Origin: Phycisphaerae bacterium
GTDB lineage: Bacteria; Planctomycetota; Phycisphaerae; UBA1845; PWPN01
Assembly: GCA_003557125.1 (NCBI GenBank)
Contig: PWPN01000191.1
Coordinates: 1-6,038, forward strand
Direction of reading: 5' to 3'
DNA length: 6,038 nucleotides
Below are positions 1 to 5,708 of the stretch, in pieces (positions within the stretch are counted from its first letter, which is position 1; the number at the start of each line of letters is the position of its first letter). The notes under the pieces were generated by a model that saw only the letters and a list, made by a program, of their open reading frames with translations, was not told the origin of the DNA and searched no databases. A program made the position numbers and the translations under genes.

Positions 1-379
1 CTTCCAGCCGCAGGGCCCCGGCCCCCGCGCCGTGCAGGCCCTCACTCATGCGCTCCGGAAACGGGCGCCGGAAATCCTGGCGCAGCAGGTGCGCGGCATG
101 GCCGTGCCCCGAGGCATCTTCGACGATCTTGTATTCCTCGGCGTCGAAACGCCAGTGCAAAAGCAAATCGTTCGCCGCATGGGACGCGGCGGCCAACACC
201 TCAGCTTCTGGCTGACCGATGGGCGGACGCGACGAAAAGCGATCGGTTTCGGGCTGGCCGATCACCTGCCCGCCCTGCTCGAACATCGCCGCTGTCGGGT
301 CGCCTTTCAACCGACGCTCAATGCATTCAACGGCCGACGATCCGTCGAGATGCGCGTCCTCGACATCGCCTTTCCGCAG
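1..379 (-). CDS. Partial LamG-like (concanavalin A-like) protein, possible FecR-like N-terminus; start unresolved
   Basis: The minus-strand frame is open from a TGA at 394-392 to the left edge, so the C-terminal part lies outside the window. Near its left end it reads LLLHWRFDAEEYKIVEDASG followed by HGHAAHLL, the usual opening of a LamG/concanavalin A-like jelly-roll domain (WxFD...DxSGxGxxA). The first residues read DVEDAHLDGSSAVECIERRL then KGDPTAA, which weakly resembles the D-x-YLDG...LE..L..DP head of planctomycete FecR-like or anti-sigma proteins. Between the two lies a low-complexity, Pro/Gln-rich linker without a clear membrane helix. No good start exists upstream of the FecR-like part: candidates are CTG at 379, TTG at 310 and ATG at 286, none with a convincing ribosome site. 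A GTG at 411 has a G-rich Shine-Dalgarno-like run but is in another frame, ending at 307. A frameshift, an unusual start or 5' damage are all possible. Product and exact start are inferred; that the frame codes is fairly sure. Confidence 0.6.
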   Translation of the reverse strand, partial: MRKGDVEDAHLDGSSAVECIERRLKGDPTAAMFEQGGQVIGQPETDRFSSRPPIGQPEAEVLAAASHAANDLLLHWRFDAEEYKIVEDASGHGHAAHLLRQDFRRPFPERMSEGLHGAGAGALRLE

Positions 380-419
380 TGACGGTACAGCTCAAACAGT
401 GGCACACGCACGAAGAACC

Positions 420-520
420 TTCCCCCCTTATAAAGAGGGTATGACGTGGAGGTTCTTCAAAGAGCCGCAGGCTTGGAGCCTGCGCGGTTTCCTCCAACGG
501 GCGAGACGCCCGTACCACCC
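420..520. repeat. Dispersed intergenic hairpin repeat, copy A
   Basis: Three consecutive hairpins on the plus strand. The first, 421-440, is TCCCCCCTT/AAGAGGGT with two mismatches. The second, 466-484, is CGCAGGCT-TGG-AGCCTGCG, an 8-bp stem. The third, 497-513, is ACGGGCG-AGA-CGCCCGT, a 7-bp stem. The same three hairpins occur in the same order and orientation at 5709-5803, with 27 identical bases shared between 494-520 and 5777-5803. The element fills the gap between the 3' end of sppA and the 5' end of the LamG-like gene. It has no coding capacity that I trust, and no target-site duplication is obvious. Confidence 0.75.
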
Positions 521-585
521 TGGCCTTGGAATGCCCATGCCACACTGGGAGGGTGCCTTAATAATGGCACGAACCCGGCAGCCCG

Positions 586-2478
586 TTATCGCAGGATGAA
601 CTCCCACTCGAGGACCGCCAGCAAGCTTTCCTGGCCGAGCAGTTCGACGCGCTGCAGGATGCGTGCGATGGCCCGCGCGCGGTGCGGATCGACCCGGCCC
701 AGGGCCTCGAGCATGGACCGGACCTCCGGCCTTTCGAACAACCAGCCCGCCAGGATGTGGCCGGCCGACATCCGATGACGGAGGCTCACGCCGCCGCCCT
801 CTTCGTCCTGGGCCTGGCCGGTCATCTGCCGGATCATCATGTCCAGGAAGTTGCGCTGTTCCGGGATGCGACGCAACGCGTACTCTTCGAGCCCGGCCTC
901 AGCCGCCACATGGGCGATCGCATCGGACAGGCCGCCGAGCTGATCGACAAGCCCGAGCTCGAGCGCCTGGCGCCCCGTGTAAACCCGTCCGCCGGCGATC
1001 TGCTCGAGCTCTTCGGTCAGTTGCCCGTCCCGCCCCTGCCGGACGCGGTCCTTGAACATCGCGTAGACATATTCGAGCCGTTCCTGCACGTGGGCGCGCT
1101 GGGCTTCGTCGAACCGGCGGTTGCCGCTCATGATGTCGGCGTTGGCACCCCGCTGGACCTCGTAGAACGATACCCCCGCCCAGTCCCAGAGCCCTTTCAT
1201 CACGAGCTTGCCGCCGATGACGCCGATCGAGCCGGTAATCGACGCCGGGTCGGCGAACAGGGTCGGGGCTGCCGCGGCGATGTAGTACCCGCCGCTGGCC
1301 GTCACGTTGCCCATCGAGACCACGACGGGTTTGGTGTCTGCCAGCTCCCGCACCGCCTTCCACATGACTTCGCTGGCCATGGCGGAGCCGCCCGGCGAAT
1401 TGATGCGAATCACGACACCCTTGACGGCGTCATCGGCCCGAAGTCGGGCGAGGGCCCTTCGAAAATCCGTGCTGCCGACCCGGTCGCTCGAGTCCCACAG
1501 ACCCGGCTTGGTCCGGCCCGGCACGAGCATCCCGTTCACGAAAACGACAGCCAGGTCGGCGCGTTCGGCCTCGCGTTTCTTTTTCATCGCTTCGCCGAGG
1601 ATCCTGAAAAAGGCCAGCGGGCTCGACACGTCGAGTTCGTCGCCTTTGTCGACGCCGTAGTCGCGCACAAGTCGAATCTCTTGCCCGTAACGTTCCCGCA
1701 ACGTATCCGCCAGGTGGTCCGCGTCGACGATCTCGTCGATCAACCTGGCGTCGAGCGCCTCGCGCGCAAAGTACGGGCCGCGGTCGATGAGCGTGCGCAC
1801 GCGTTCGGGCGTCATCGATCGGCCATCGGCGATGGTCTCGACCATCTGCTCGAACAGGTCGTCCACGAGCCAGTTGATCATCGCACGCGCTTCGTCCGAA
1901 GGCTCCGTGCGCGTCAGGGGCTCGCCGGCGCCTTTGTACGCCCCGACATTGATCATGTCCGCCTCGACGCCGATCTTGTCGAGCAGCCCCTTGACGTACG
2001 CCGCTTCGAGGTAGAGCCCCGTGAGCCGCAACTCGCCGCCCGGCGGCATGCCGATACGCGTCGCGACCGTCGCCAGCTGATAAAGCCCCTGGCACGCCTC
2101 CTCGACGTAGCAGTAGACCTCCTTGCCGGCCGCACGGACATCCTCCAGGGCGGCCCGCAGCTCCTGCATCTGCGCCCAGCCCATCTCCGCGTTATCGAAG
2201 GTCACCACGATGGCAGGCACAGCCGGGTCCTCTGCCGCCGCTTCGATGCGTTCCAGGAGCGTCGCCAGCGTCTGCGGAGGACGGAGCTCGAACCCCAGGC
2301 TGAATTCAGGAGCCTGCTCATGGATCTCGCCCTCGAAGTTGAAGACAGCGACTTTCTGGGCGAGCACGGCCTCTTCGGGCAGCGTCGGTTCCTCGGCCCA
2401 GGCCGACTGCCCGACCCACAGCACCGCCGAAACCGTCGCCGCCGTCGCCACCGTCAGAAATCGATACCATGCGTTCAT
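586..2478 (-). CDS. sppA: Signal peptide peptidase SppA, 67K type (peptidase family S49)
   Basis: This is a serine protease that degrades signal peptides left in the membrane after protein export. The product is 630 residues, close to the usual length of the two-domain 67K type (about 600-650). Residues 1-28 form a signal sequence (basic start, hydrophobic core, AWA before EEP), suggesting export with cleavage or a short membrane anchor. The N-terminal S49 domain carries the general-base lysine in NVGAYKGAGEP (about K182). The C-terminal S49 domain carries RINSPGGSA and the nucleophile serine in NVTASGGYYIA (about S395), followed by ITGSIGVIGGK. The Lys-Ser spacing of 213 matches a tandem-domain SppA. 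About 95 C-terminal residues after the second domain look specific to this lineage. The start at 2478 is chosen over in-frame ATGs at 2496 and 2589 because GGGAG lies just upstream and the signal peptide follows directly. Transcription is divergent from the dUTPase gene. Confidence 0.95.
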   Translation of the reverse strand: MNAWYRFLTVATAATVSAVLWVGQSAWAEEPTLPEEAVLAQKVAVFNFEGEIHEQAPEFSLGFELRPPQTLATLLERIEAAAEDPAVPAIVVTFDNAEMGWAQMQELRAALEDVRAAGKEVYCYVEEACQGLYQLATVATRIGMPPGGELRLTGLYLEAAYVKGLLDKIGVEADMINVGAYKGAGEPLTRTEPSDEARAMINWLVDDLFEQMVETIADGRSMTPERVRTLIDRGPYFAREALDARLIDEIVDADHLADTLRERYGQEIRLVRDYGVDKGDELDVSSPLAFFRILGEAMKKKREAERADLAVVFVNGMLVPGRTKPGLWDSSDRVGSTDFRRALARLRADDAVKGVVIRINSPGGSAMASEVMWKAVRELADTKPVVVSMGNVTASGGYYIAAAAPTLFADPASITGSIGVIGGKLVMKGLWDWAGVSFYEVQRGANADIMSGNRRFDEAQRAHVQERLEYVYAMFKDRVRQGRDGQLTEELEQIAGGRVYTGRQALELGLVDQLGGLSDAIAHVAAEAGLEEYALRRIPEQRNFLDMMIRQMTGQAQDEEGGGVSLRHRMSAGHILAGWLFERPEVRSMLEALGRVDPHRARAIARILQRVELLGQESLLAVLEWEFILR

Positions 2479-2576
2479 AGCCGACTCCCAGTTCATCGGG
2501 TGCCGAGCAGCAGGGAAGGACTTTCTACGCCCTTCGAATCCCGCCACCCATATTGTTGGTATAGGCCTCGTATCCG

Positions 2577-2645
2577 GATGCGTCAGCATACCCCTCCGGA
2601 CTGTGAAAAGACAACACGGAAATTACACGGGTATTTTGACGCATC
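2577..2645. repeat. Spaced 9-bp inverted repeat around the sppA promoter candidate
   Basis: GATGCGTCA at 2577-2585 and TGACGCATC at 2637-2645 are perfect reverse complements with 51 bases between them. They bracket the putative -35 and -10 elements of sppA. The layout suits a pair of operator sites on two helix faces or a DNA loop. A regulatory role is inferred only from position. Confidence 0.4.
2585..2614 (-). promoter_or_regulatory. Candidate sigma70-like promoter for sppA
   Basis: Read on the minus strand, TTGTCT (2614-2609) and TATGCT (2590-2585) are separated by 18 bases; each matches the consensus at 4 of 6 positions. It would give a leader of about 100 bases before the sppA start. 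The match is modest, but it sits between the two arms of a 9-bp inverted repeat. Confidence 0.3.
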
Positions 2646-2651
2646 ATGCCC

Positions 2652-2679
2652 AAGCCCCTGGCAGGCCTGCCAGGGGCTT
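2652..2679. repeat. Perfect 28-bp palindrome in a divergent intergenic region
   Basis: AAGCCCCTGGCAGG is followed directly by its exact reverse complement, giving a 12-bp stem with a 4-base loop or a fully symmetric duplex site. The right arm ends in CTTT without a real T-run. It resembles a rho-independent terminator, but it lies upstream of both flanking genes, where neither gene would need one. It could be an operator, an attenuator in a long leader, a barrier between divergent transcripts, or a dispersed repeat. Confidence 0.7.
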
Positions 2680-2696
2680 TCCGTCAGAGTGTTTCA

Positions 2697-2761
2697 GGTA
2701 TCCGTTCCAGGCGCTTCGGGTATCCGTCACAGGCGCTTCAGGTATCCGTCACGGCGCTTCG
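2697..2761. repeat. Three tandem 22-bp direct repeats (iteron-like array)
   Basis: The unit GGTATCCGTCACAGGCGCTTC, plus one variable base, occurs at 2697-2718, 2719-2740 and 2741-2761 (the last is one base shorter). A degenerate fourth copy at about 2675-2696 overlaps the right arm of the palindrome. The 22-bp period is near two helical turns, which would place each unit on the same DNA face. It lies between sppA and the dUTPase gene promoter, so a protein-binding array is plausible; simple tandem duplication is the alternative. Confidence 0.8.
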
Positions 2762-2789
2762 GGATTGTGAACCGCCCGGTCCATCCCCG

Positions 2790-2818
2790 TTGAGAGGAGG
2801 TCACCGATCGCCTAAGAT
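2790..2818 (+). promoter_or_regulatory. Sigma70-like promoter for the dUTPase gene
   Basis: TTGAGA (2790-2795; 5 of 6 consensus bases) is followed after exactly 17 bases by TAAGAT (2813-2818; 4 of 6). Transcription would start near 2825, giving a leader of about 58 bases before the GTG at 2883. It is the best promoter match in the window and lies just downstream of the 22-bp repeat array. Confidence 0.55.
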
Positions 2819-2870
2819 CACGGCGACGGCCGTCATCGCGACGCGTCGGCAGACCTGATCCGCCACCTGA

Positions 2871-2877
2871 GGAGGGG
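2871..2877 (+). promoter_or_regulatory. Ribosome binding site that decides the dUTPase start
   Basis: GGAGGGG ends 5 bases before the GTG at 2883, a normal spacing. The in-frame GTG at 2877 overlaps this site and so cannot use it, which favours 2883 as the start. Confidence 0.65.
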
Positions 2878-2882
2878 TGAAC

Positions 2883-3317
2883 GTGCTACGCGAGCTGTTC
2901 CAGAAACAGGCTGAATTGAACACCCGGATCGGTTTCGACCCGGACGAGCTCCGCCGCAACTTCGATCCGCAAAAAGCGGGCGAGTGGCTCAACAACTACC
3001 TGGCTGCGATGAGCAACGAGCTCGAGGAGCTGCGCGACTGCACCTACTGGAAGCACTGGTGCGACGAGGCACAGCAGGGCAGGCGCTACTATCTGCACGA
3101 CCTCCAGAACGCGCGCGTCGAGGTCATCGACATGCTCTTCTTCTGGATCAGTCTCGCCCAATGCGTCGGACTGGACGCCGACGGCGTGATGGATCTCTAC
3201 CGCCAGAAACTCAAGGTCAACCACAACCGCCAGCAGTGCGGCTACTCGATGACCGGCAAGGACGAAACGGACAACAAGTCGATCCAGCTGACCGACCCGA
3301 CACAGGAGTGCACCTGA
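2883..3317 (+). CDS. dUTPase, dimeric type (all-alpha NTP pyrophosphatase, MazG-like fold)
   Basis: The product is a small, mostly helical cytoplasmic protein of 144 residues, predicted to hydrolyse dUTP to dUMP and pyrophosphate and so keep uracil out of DNA. Two acidic metal-binding motifs of the all-alpha NTP-PPase superfamily are visible: E46-LE-E49 in SNELEELRD and E80-VI-D83 in VEVIDMLFFW. Aromatic YWKHW (55-59) follows the first motif, as in dimeric dUTPases. The tail has YRQKLKVNHNRQQCGY (106-121), matching the family's KxxxNxxRxxxGY nucleotide-binding pattern. About 23 residues after it look disordered. The start is GTG at 2883 because of the Shine-Dalgarno spacing; GTG at 2877 would add two residues. 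It is the first of three rightward genes and lies 79 bases before the M42 peptidase gene. The nucleotide actually used could differ, since the superfamily also contains MazG, dCTPase and HisE enzymes. Confidence 0.8.
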   Translation: MLRELFQKQAELNTRIGFDPDELRRNFDPQKAGEWLNNYLAAMSNELEELRDCTYWKHWCDEAQQGRRYYLHDLQNARVEVIDMLFFWISLAQCVGLDADGVMDLYRQKLKVNHNRQQCGYSMTGKDETDNKSIQLTDPTQECT

Positions 3318-3342
3318 GAAGCCGCCGAAGCGCTTGGCCGAC

Positions 3343-3365
3343 TACAATGGATACCATCCGTTGTA
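3343..3365. repeat. 23-bp dyad between the dUTPase and M42 peptidase genes
   Basis: TACAATGGAT-ACC-ATCCGTTGTA forms a 10-bp stem with one G-T wobble and a 3-base loop. No T-run follows, so a classic intrinsic terminator is unlikely. It begins 25 bases after the dUTPase stop and ends 31 bases before the peptidase start. It could be an operator, an RNA processing hairpin, or a transcript-stabilising structure that uncouples the two genes. Confidence 0.55.
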
Positions 3366-3396
3366 AGGATAATGACGCTATGGAGACGCAGACGCC

Positions 3397-4461
3397 ATGA
3401 ATAAAGATTCCTTCGCGTTTTTAGAGAAGATGGTGGAGACCCCCTCGGTGGCCGGTTTCGAACAGCCCGTCGCCCGGATCATCCGCAAGTACATGAAACC
3501 CTTCGCCGACGAGATCACCACGGACCTTCACGGCAACACGATCGTCGCGCTGAATCCCAAGGGCACGCCCCGGATCATGCTGGCCGGCCATTGCGACCAG
3601 ATCGGCATGATGGTCAAGTACATCACGGACGACGGGTTCATCAGCTTCGCGACGGTCGGCGGCATCGACCTGACCGTGTTGCCCGGCTCCTATGTGACGA
3701 TCCATACCGAAGACGGGCCTGTCGAGGGCGTCATCGGGCGAAAGCCGATCCACCTCATGAAGCCGGAGGAGCGCAATGCCGGCAAAATCGAGCTGACCGA
3801 ACTCTGGATCGACATCGGCGCGAAAGACCGCAAGGACGCCGAGAAACGCGTCTCCATCGCCGATCCGATCACCTACAAACTCGGGCTCCAAAGGCTCGGC
3901 GACGGGTTCATCGCTTCGCCGGCGATGGACGACAAGGTCGGCGCGTTCGTCGTCATGGAGGCGTTGCGTCTGCTGGCCAAACGTAAGATCAAGCCCGCCC
4001 TGTTCGCCGTGGCCACGGTCCAGGAAGAGCTCGGCCTGCGCGGCGCACGGACGAGCGCCTACAGCATCGACCCGCTCGTCGGCATCGCTGTGGACGTCTG
4101 CCACGCCTCGGACAATCCCGGCGTCGACAAAAAACTCGCCGGCGACCAGGGCCTCGGCCGGGGGCCCGTCATCGAGCGCGGCGCGAACATCAACCCCGTC
4201 TTGTGCAAGCTGCTCATCGCCGCAGCCAAGGCCAAGAAGATCCCCTACCAGCTCAGCGCCTCGCCGAACGCCACCGGTACCGACGCCAACCCGATCCAGG
4301 TCAACCGTGGCAGCGTCGCCGCCGCCCTGATCGGCATTCCGAACCGCTACATGCACACGCCGGTCGAACTCTGCCACCTCGACGACCTCGAGAACGCCGC
4401 CCGGCTCGTGGCCGAGACCGTCGCGCAGATCGGCCCGCGCACCAATTTCACGCCGCGTTGA
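3397..4461 (+). CDS. M42 family metallo-aminopeptidase (TET/FrvX/YpdE-like)
   Basis: This is a dinuclear-metal aminopeptidase expected to act on short peptides in the cytoplasm. At 354 residues it has normal family length. All key residues of the M42 active site are present: H65 and D67 in AGHCDQIG, bridging D178 in AMDDKVG, catalytic E210 and metal ligand E211 in QEELGLRGA, D233 in AVDVCHA, and H320 in MHTPVE. The spacing fits that of characterised TET peptidases, including the PA-like insert (about 70-165) that shapes the tetrahedral dodecamer. There is no signal peptide. The ATG at 3397 follows GGAGAC after about 9 bases. The gene may be cotranscribed with the dUTPase gene, although a dyad lies between them. 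Substrate preference (acidic, hydrophobic or basic N-terminal residue) cannot be read from the sequence. Other M42 members were once named endoglucanase or cellulase; nothing here supports that role. Confidence 0.93.
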   Translation: MNKDSFAFLEKMVETPSVAGFEQPVARIIRKYMKPFADEITTDLHGNTIVALNPKGTPRIMLAGHCDQIGMMVKYITDDGFISFATVGGIDLTVLPGSYVTIHTEDGPVEGVIGRKPIHLMKPEERNAGKIELTELWIDIGAKDRKDAEKRVSIADPITYKLGLQRLGDGFIASPAMDDKVGAFVVMEALRLLAKRKIKPALFAVATVQEELGLRGARTSAYSIDPLVGIAVDVCHASDNPGVDKKLAGDQGLGRGPVIERGANINPVLCKLLIAAAKAKKIPYQLSASPNATGTDANPIQVNRGSVAAALIGIPNRYMHTPVELCHLDDLENAARLVAETVAQIGPRTNFTPR

Positions 4462-4462
4462 G

Positions 4463-4540
4463 CGGATGCACAGCCGATAATCGGCTCGAAACCGCGCACG
4501 AGGGGCTTCCCGTGCTCGGACGGGAACCCGTGCGCATCCG
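4463..4540 (+). ncRNA. Putative structured RNA or 3' UTR element after the M42 gene
   Basis: Starting two bases after the stop codon, the segment can fold as a three-way junction. CGGAT/ATCCG (4463-4467 with 4536-4540) closes it. GCCGA/TCGGC (4473-4477 with 4481-4485) forms a first arm. GCGCACG/CGTGCGC (4494-4500 with 4529-4535) forms a second arm that carries an inner TTCCCGT/ACGGGAA stem (4507-4513 with 4520-4526). No U-run follows. It could be a transcript end, a stability element or a dispersed repeat. I found it by eye, and no RNA family is recognised. Confidence 0.35.
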
Positions 4541-4633
4541 AGCGAGCGTGGTTGCATGGCCTGACGGGTGGGGGGATCCGAATAGTTTCAAGTCGAGCAA
4601 GTTCCGGACCGTTTAATACAATACGAAGCGCAG

Positions 4634-4703
4634 AGGCCCTACAGTCTCACGTGGCGCACAGGCCCGATAAAGACTGGCAGGCAGGCCCGCGAAGTGAAGG
4701 CCC
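4634..4703. repeat. Four AGGCCC hexamers upstream of the secreted-protein gene
   Basis: AGGCCC occurs at 4634, 4660, 4683 and 4698; the last two extend to AGGCCCGCG. The spacing is uneven (26, 23 and 15 bases). In GC-rich DNA this may be chance. A weak TACAAT (4617-4622) lies just upstream as a possible -10 without a convincing -35. Confidence 0.2.
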
Positions 4704-4732
4704 GCGGATCCATAAAGAAAGCGAGTGACCCT

Positions 4733-5653
4733 ATGCGTCGATGGAGTGTAGGCTTGTTGGCGGTCGCATATCTGCTGGGGACCTGCACGACCCTGCCGGC
4801 TACGATCGTGCAGTATGACATACGCCCCCTTGTCGGCGGGCAACCCATCGTCAAGGAGAGCCCCCAGTCTCAGCCCATCGTCAGCGTCCGGCCGGAATCG
4901 GAAGTCGGCTACCAGGTCACCGTCAGGACCATCACGTCGCCCGAAGACCCGGCTTTTCCCGTGCCGATCGACCCGGACGGTCAGGACAACAACGGACTGT
5001 CGTTCTTCCGCTTCGACATATTGACGACACTGGGAGTGCTTCAGCAGCCGGCCGATCGTTTCGTGCCCCCCGCCGACACGGCCTTCACGCTCCTGCCCAG
5101 CCTCGGAACGGTCTCGACCGAAGATATCCTCGAACTATCCGGCGCTCAGGACACGGTAGGCTTCGTCGGTGGCACACCGACGCCCGGCATCGGATTGGAC
5201 GAAACCCAACCGATCGTCGAAGGTCGCCTGTTGACCGGCCCGCTCGCACCGAACGAGGCCGAGGCGGAATTCCTCGTGCGGATCGGCCCGGTCGCCCAGG
5301 CGAGCGTCTTTCAAGCCGGGACGCTCGCTCCCATCGAGGTTCCCGCTCCCAACATCGAGATCGGAGAAGGGTTCATCATCCGTGTCACGACGGATATCGA
5401 CGATGACGATGACGATAACGATGATAACGATGATAACGATGACGACGATGACGATAACGATAACGATAACGACTTCACCCCGATCCCCCTGCCCGAGGTC
5501 CAGGCGCCGATCGGGACAGCCGTGATGGCGATCGTGGGCGTCACAGCCCTCACATTCGGCATCGCCCTCATGATGGGGCCCGTCGCCGGCGCCGTCGGCC
5601 TGGTAGCCATCCTGGCCGCTCTATTGTTTCTGATCACGAGCGCAGGCGTGTAA
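4733..5653 (+). CDS. Unrecognised secreted or envelope protein with Asp/Asn tract and two C-terminal membrane segments
   Basis: I do not recognise a named family. The 306-residue product begins with a signal sequence (MRRW, then SVGLLAVAYLLGT, about residues 1-24). LGTC is not a good lipobox because Thr precedes the Cys, so signal peptidase I cleavage after LPA is more likely. Residues about 25-220 are rich in beta-type sequence with Pro and Gly turns and include DNNGLSFFRFDILTTLGV, reminiscent of secreted planctomycete proteins. Residues 223-247 are only Asp and Asn, a likely flexible or calcium-binding linker. Residues about 259-281 and 282-304 are two hydrophobic stretches separated by a short GP turn, likely a membrane hairpin, with the stop right after. 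This puts the beta domain outside the membrane on an acidic stalk. The ATG at 4733 is preferred over an in-frame GTG at 4694 because the signal peptide starts there, though the ribosome site is weak. No sorting motif is evident. Confidence 0.8.
   Translation: MRRWSVGLLAVAYLLGTCTTLPATIVQYDIRPLVGGQPIVKESPQSQPIVSVRPESEVGYQVTVRTITSPEDPAFPVPIDPDGQDNNGLSFFRFDILTTLGVLQQPADRFVPPADTAFTLLPSLGTVSTEDILELSGAQDTVGFVGGTPTPGIGLDETQPIVEGRLLTGPLAPNEAEAEFLVRIGPVAQASVFQAGTLAPIEVPAPNIEIGEGFIIRVTTDIDDDDDDNDDNDDNDDDDDDNDNDNDFTPIPLPEVQAPIGTAVMAIVGVTALTFGIALMMGPVAGAVGLVAILAALLFLITSAGV
5399..5473 (+). repeat. GAY/AAC codon repeat encoding the Asp/Asn tract
   Basis: Twenty-five codons of only GAC, GAT and AAC form an imperfect 6-base microsatellite (GATGAC, GATAAC). 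Such tracts vary in length by replication slippage; gain or loss in multiples of three would only lengthen or shorten the linker of the envelope protein. The base composition is much lower in GC than the surrounding gene. Confidence 0.85.
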
Positions 5654-5678
5654 CTCAGGGGGTCGGCGTGTAATCAGG
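5645..5678 (+). repeat. Short direct repeat duplicating the stop region
   Basis: GGCGTGTAACTCAGG (5645-5659) and GGCGTGTAATCAGG (5665-5678) are near-identical, 20 bases apart, and both contain the TAA that ends the upstream gene. It looks like a small local duplication. The second TAA is out of frame with the first. Confidence 0.55.
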
Positions 5679-5708
5679 CGTCCTGGTGCAACGTTTCCTG
5701 TGGCGTCT

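Noticed and set aside
32..382. Plus-strand open frame of 116 codons at the left edge
   Set aside because: The opposite strand gives LamG-like sequence (LLLHWRFDAEE, DASGHGHAA) continuous to the edge, so the plus frame is its shadow.
327..545. Minus-strand open frame of 72 codons across repeat copy A
   Set aside because: It is mostly translated hairpin repeat (VVRASRPLEETAQAPS). Copy B gives similar peptides, which points to repeat DNA rather than a gene.
551..576. Possible terminator for sppA (GTGCC/GGCAC, loop of 8)
   Set aside because: The stem is only 5 bp and no T-run follows on the minus strand, so termination there is not supported.
682..2793. Long plus-strand open frame of about 700 codons opposite sppA
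   Set aside because: It is antisense to a clear SppA with intact catalytic residues. Its translation is His/Arg/Pro-rich with no family signature, as expected from a GC-rich third-position shadow.
3421..4557. Minus-strand open frame of 378 codons opposite the M42 gene
   Set aside because: It is a mirror of the peptidase gene, with compositionally biased Asp/Gly/Val/Arg sequence and no recognisable domain. The plus-strand gene has all its active-site residues.
4640..4732. Possible riboswitch upstream of the secreted-protein gene
   Set aside because: GATAAAG and CCCGCG pieces recall riboswitch fragments, but the repeats are direct rather than inverted and no complete aptamer fold can be drawn.
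5399..5473. Asp/Asn codon repeat considered as a CRISPR-like or tandem DNA element
   Set aside because: It is in frame inside a gene with a signal peptide and membrane segments and has no unique spacers. It is a coding low-complexity tract.
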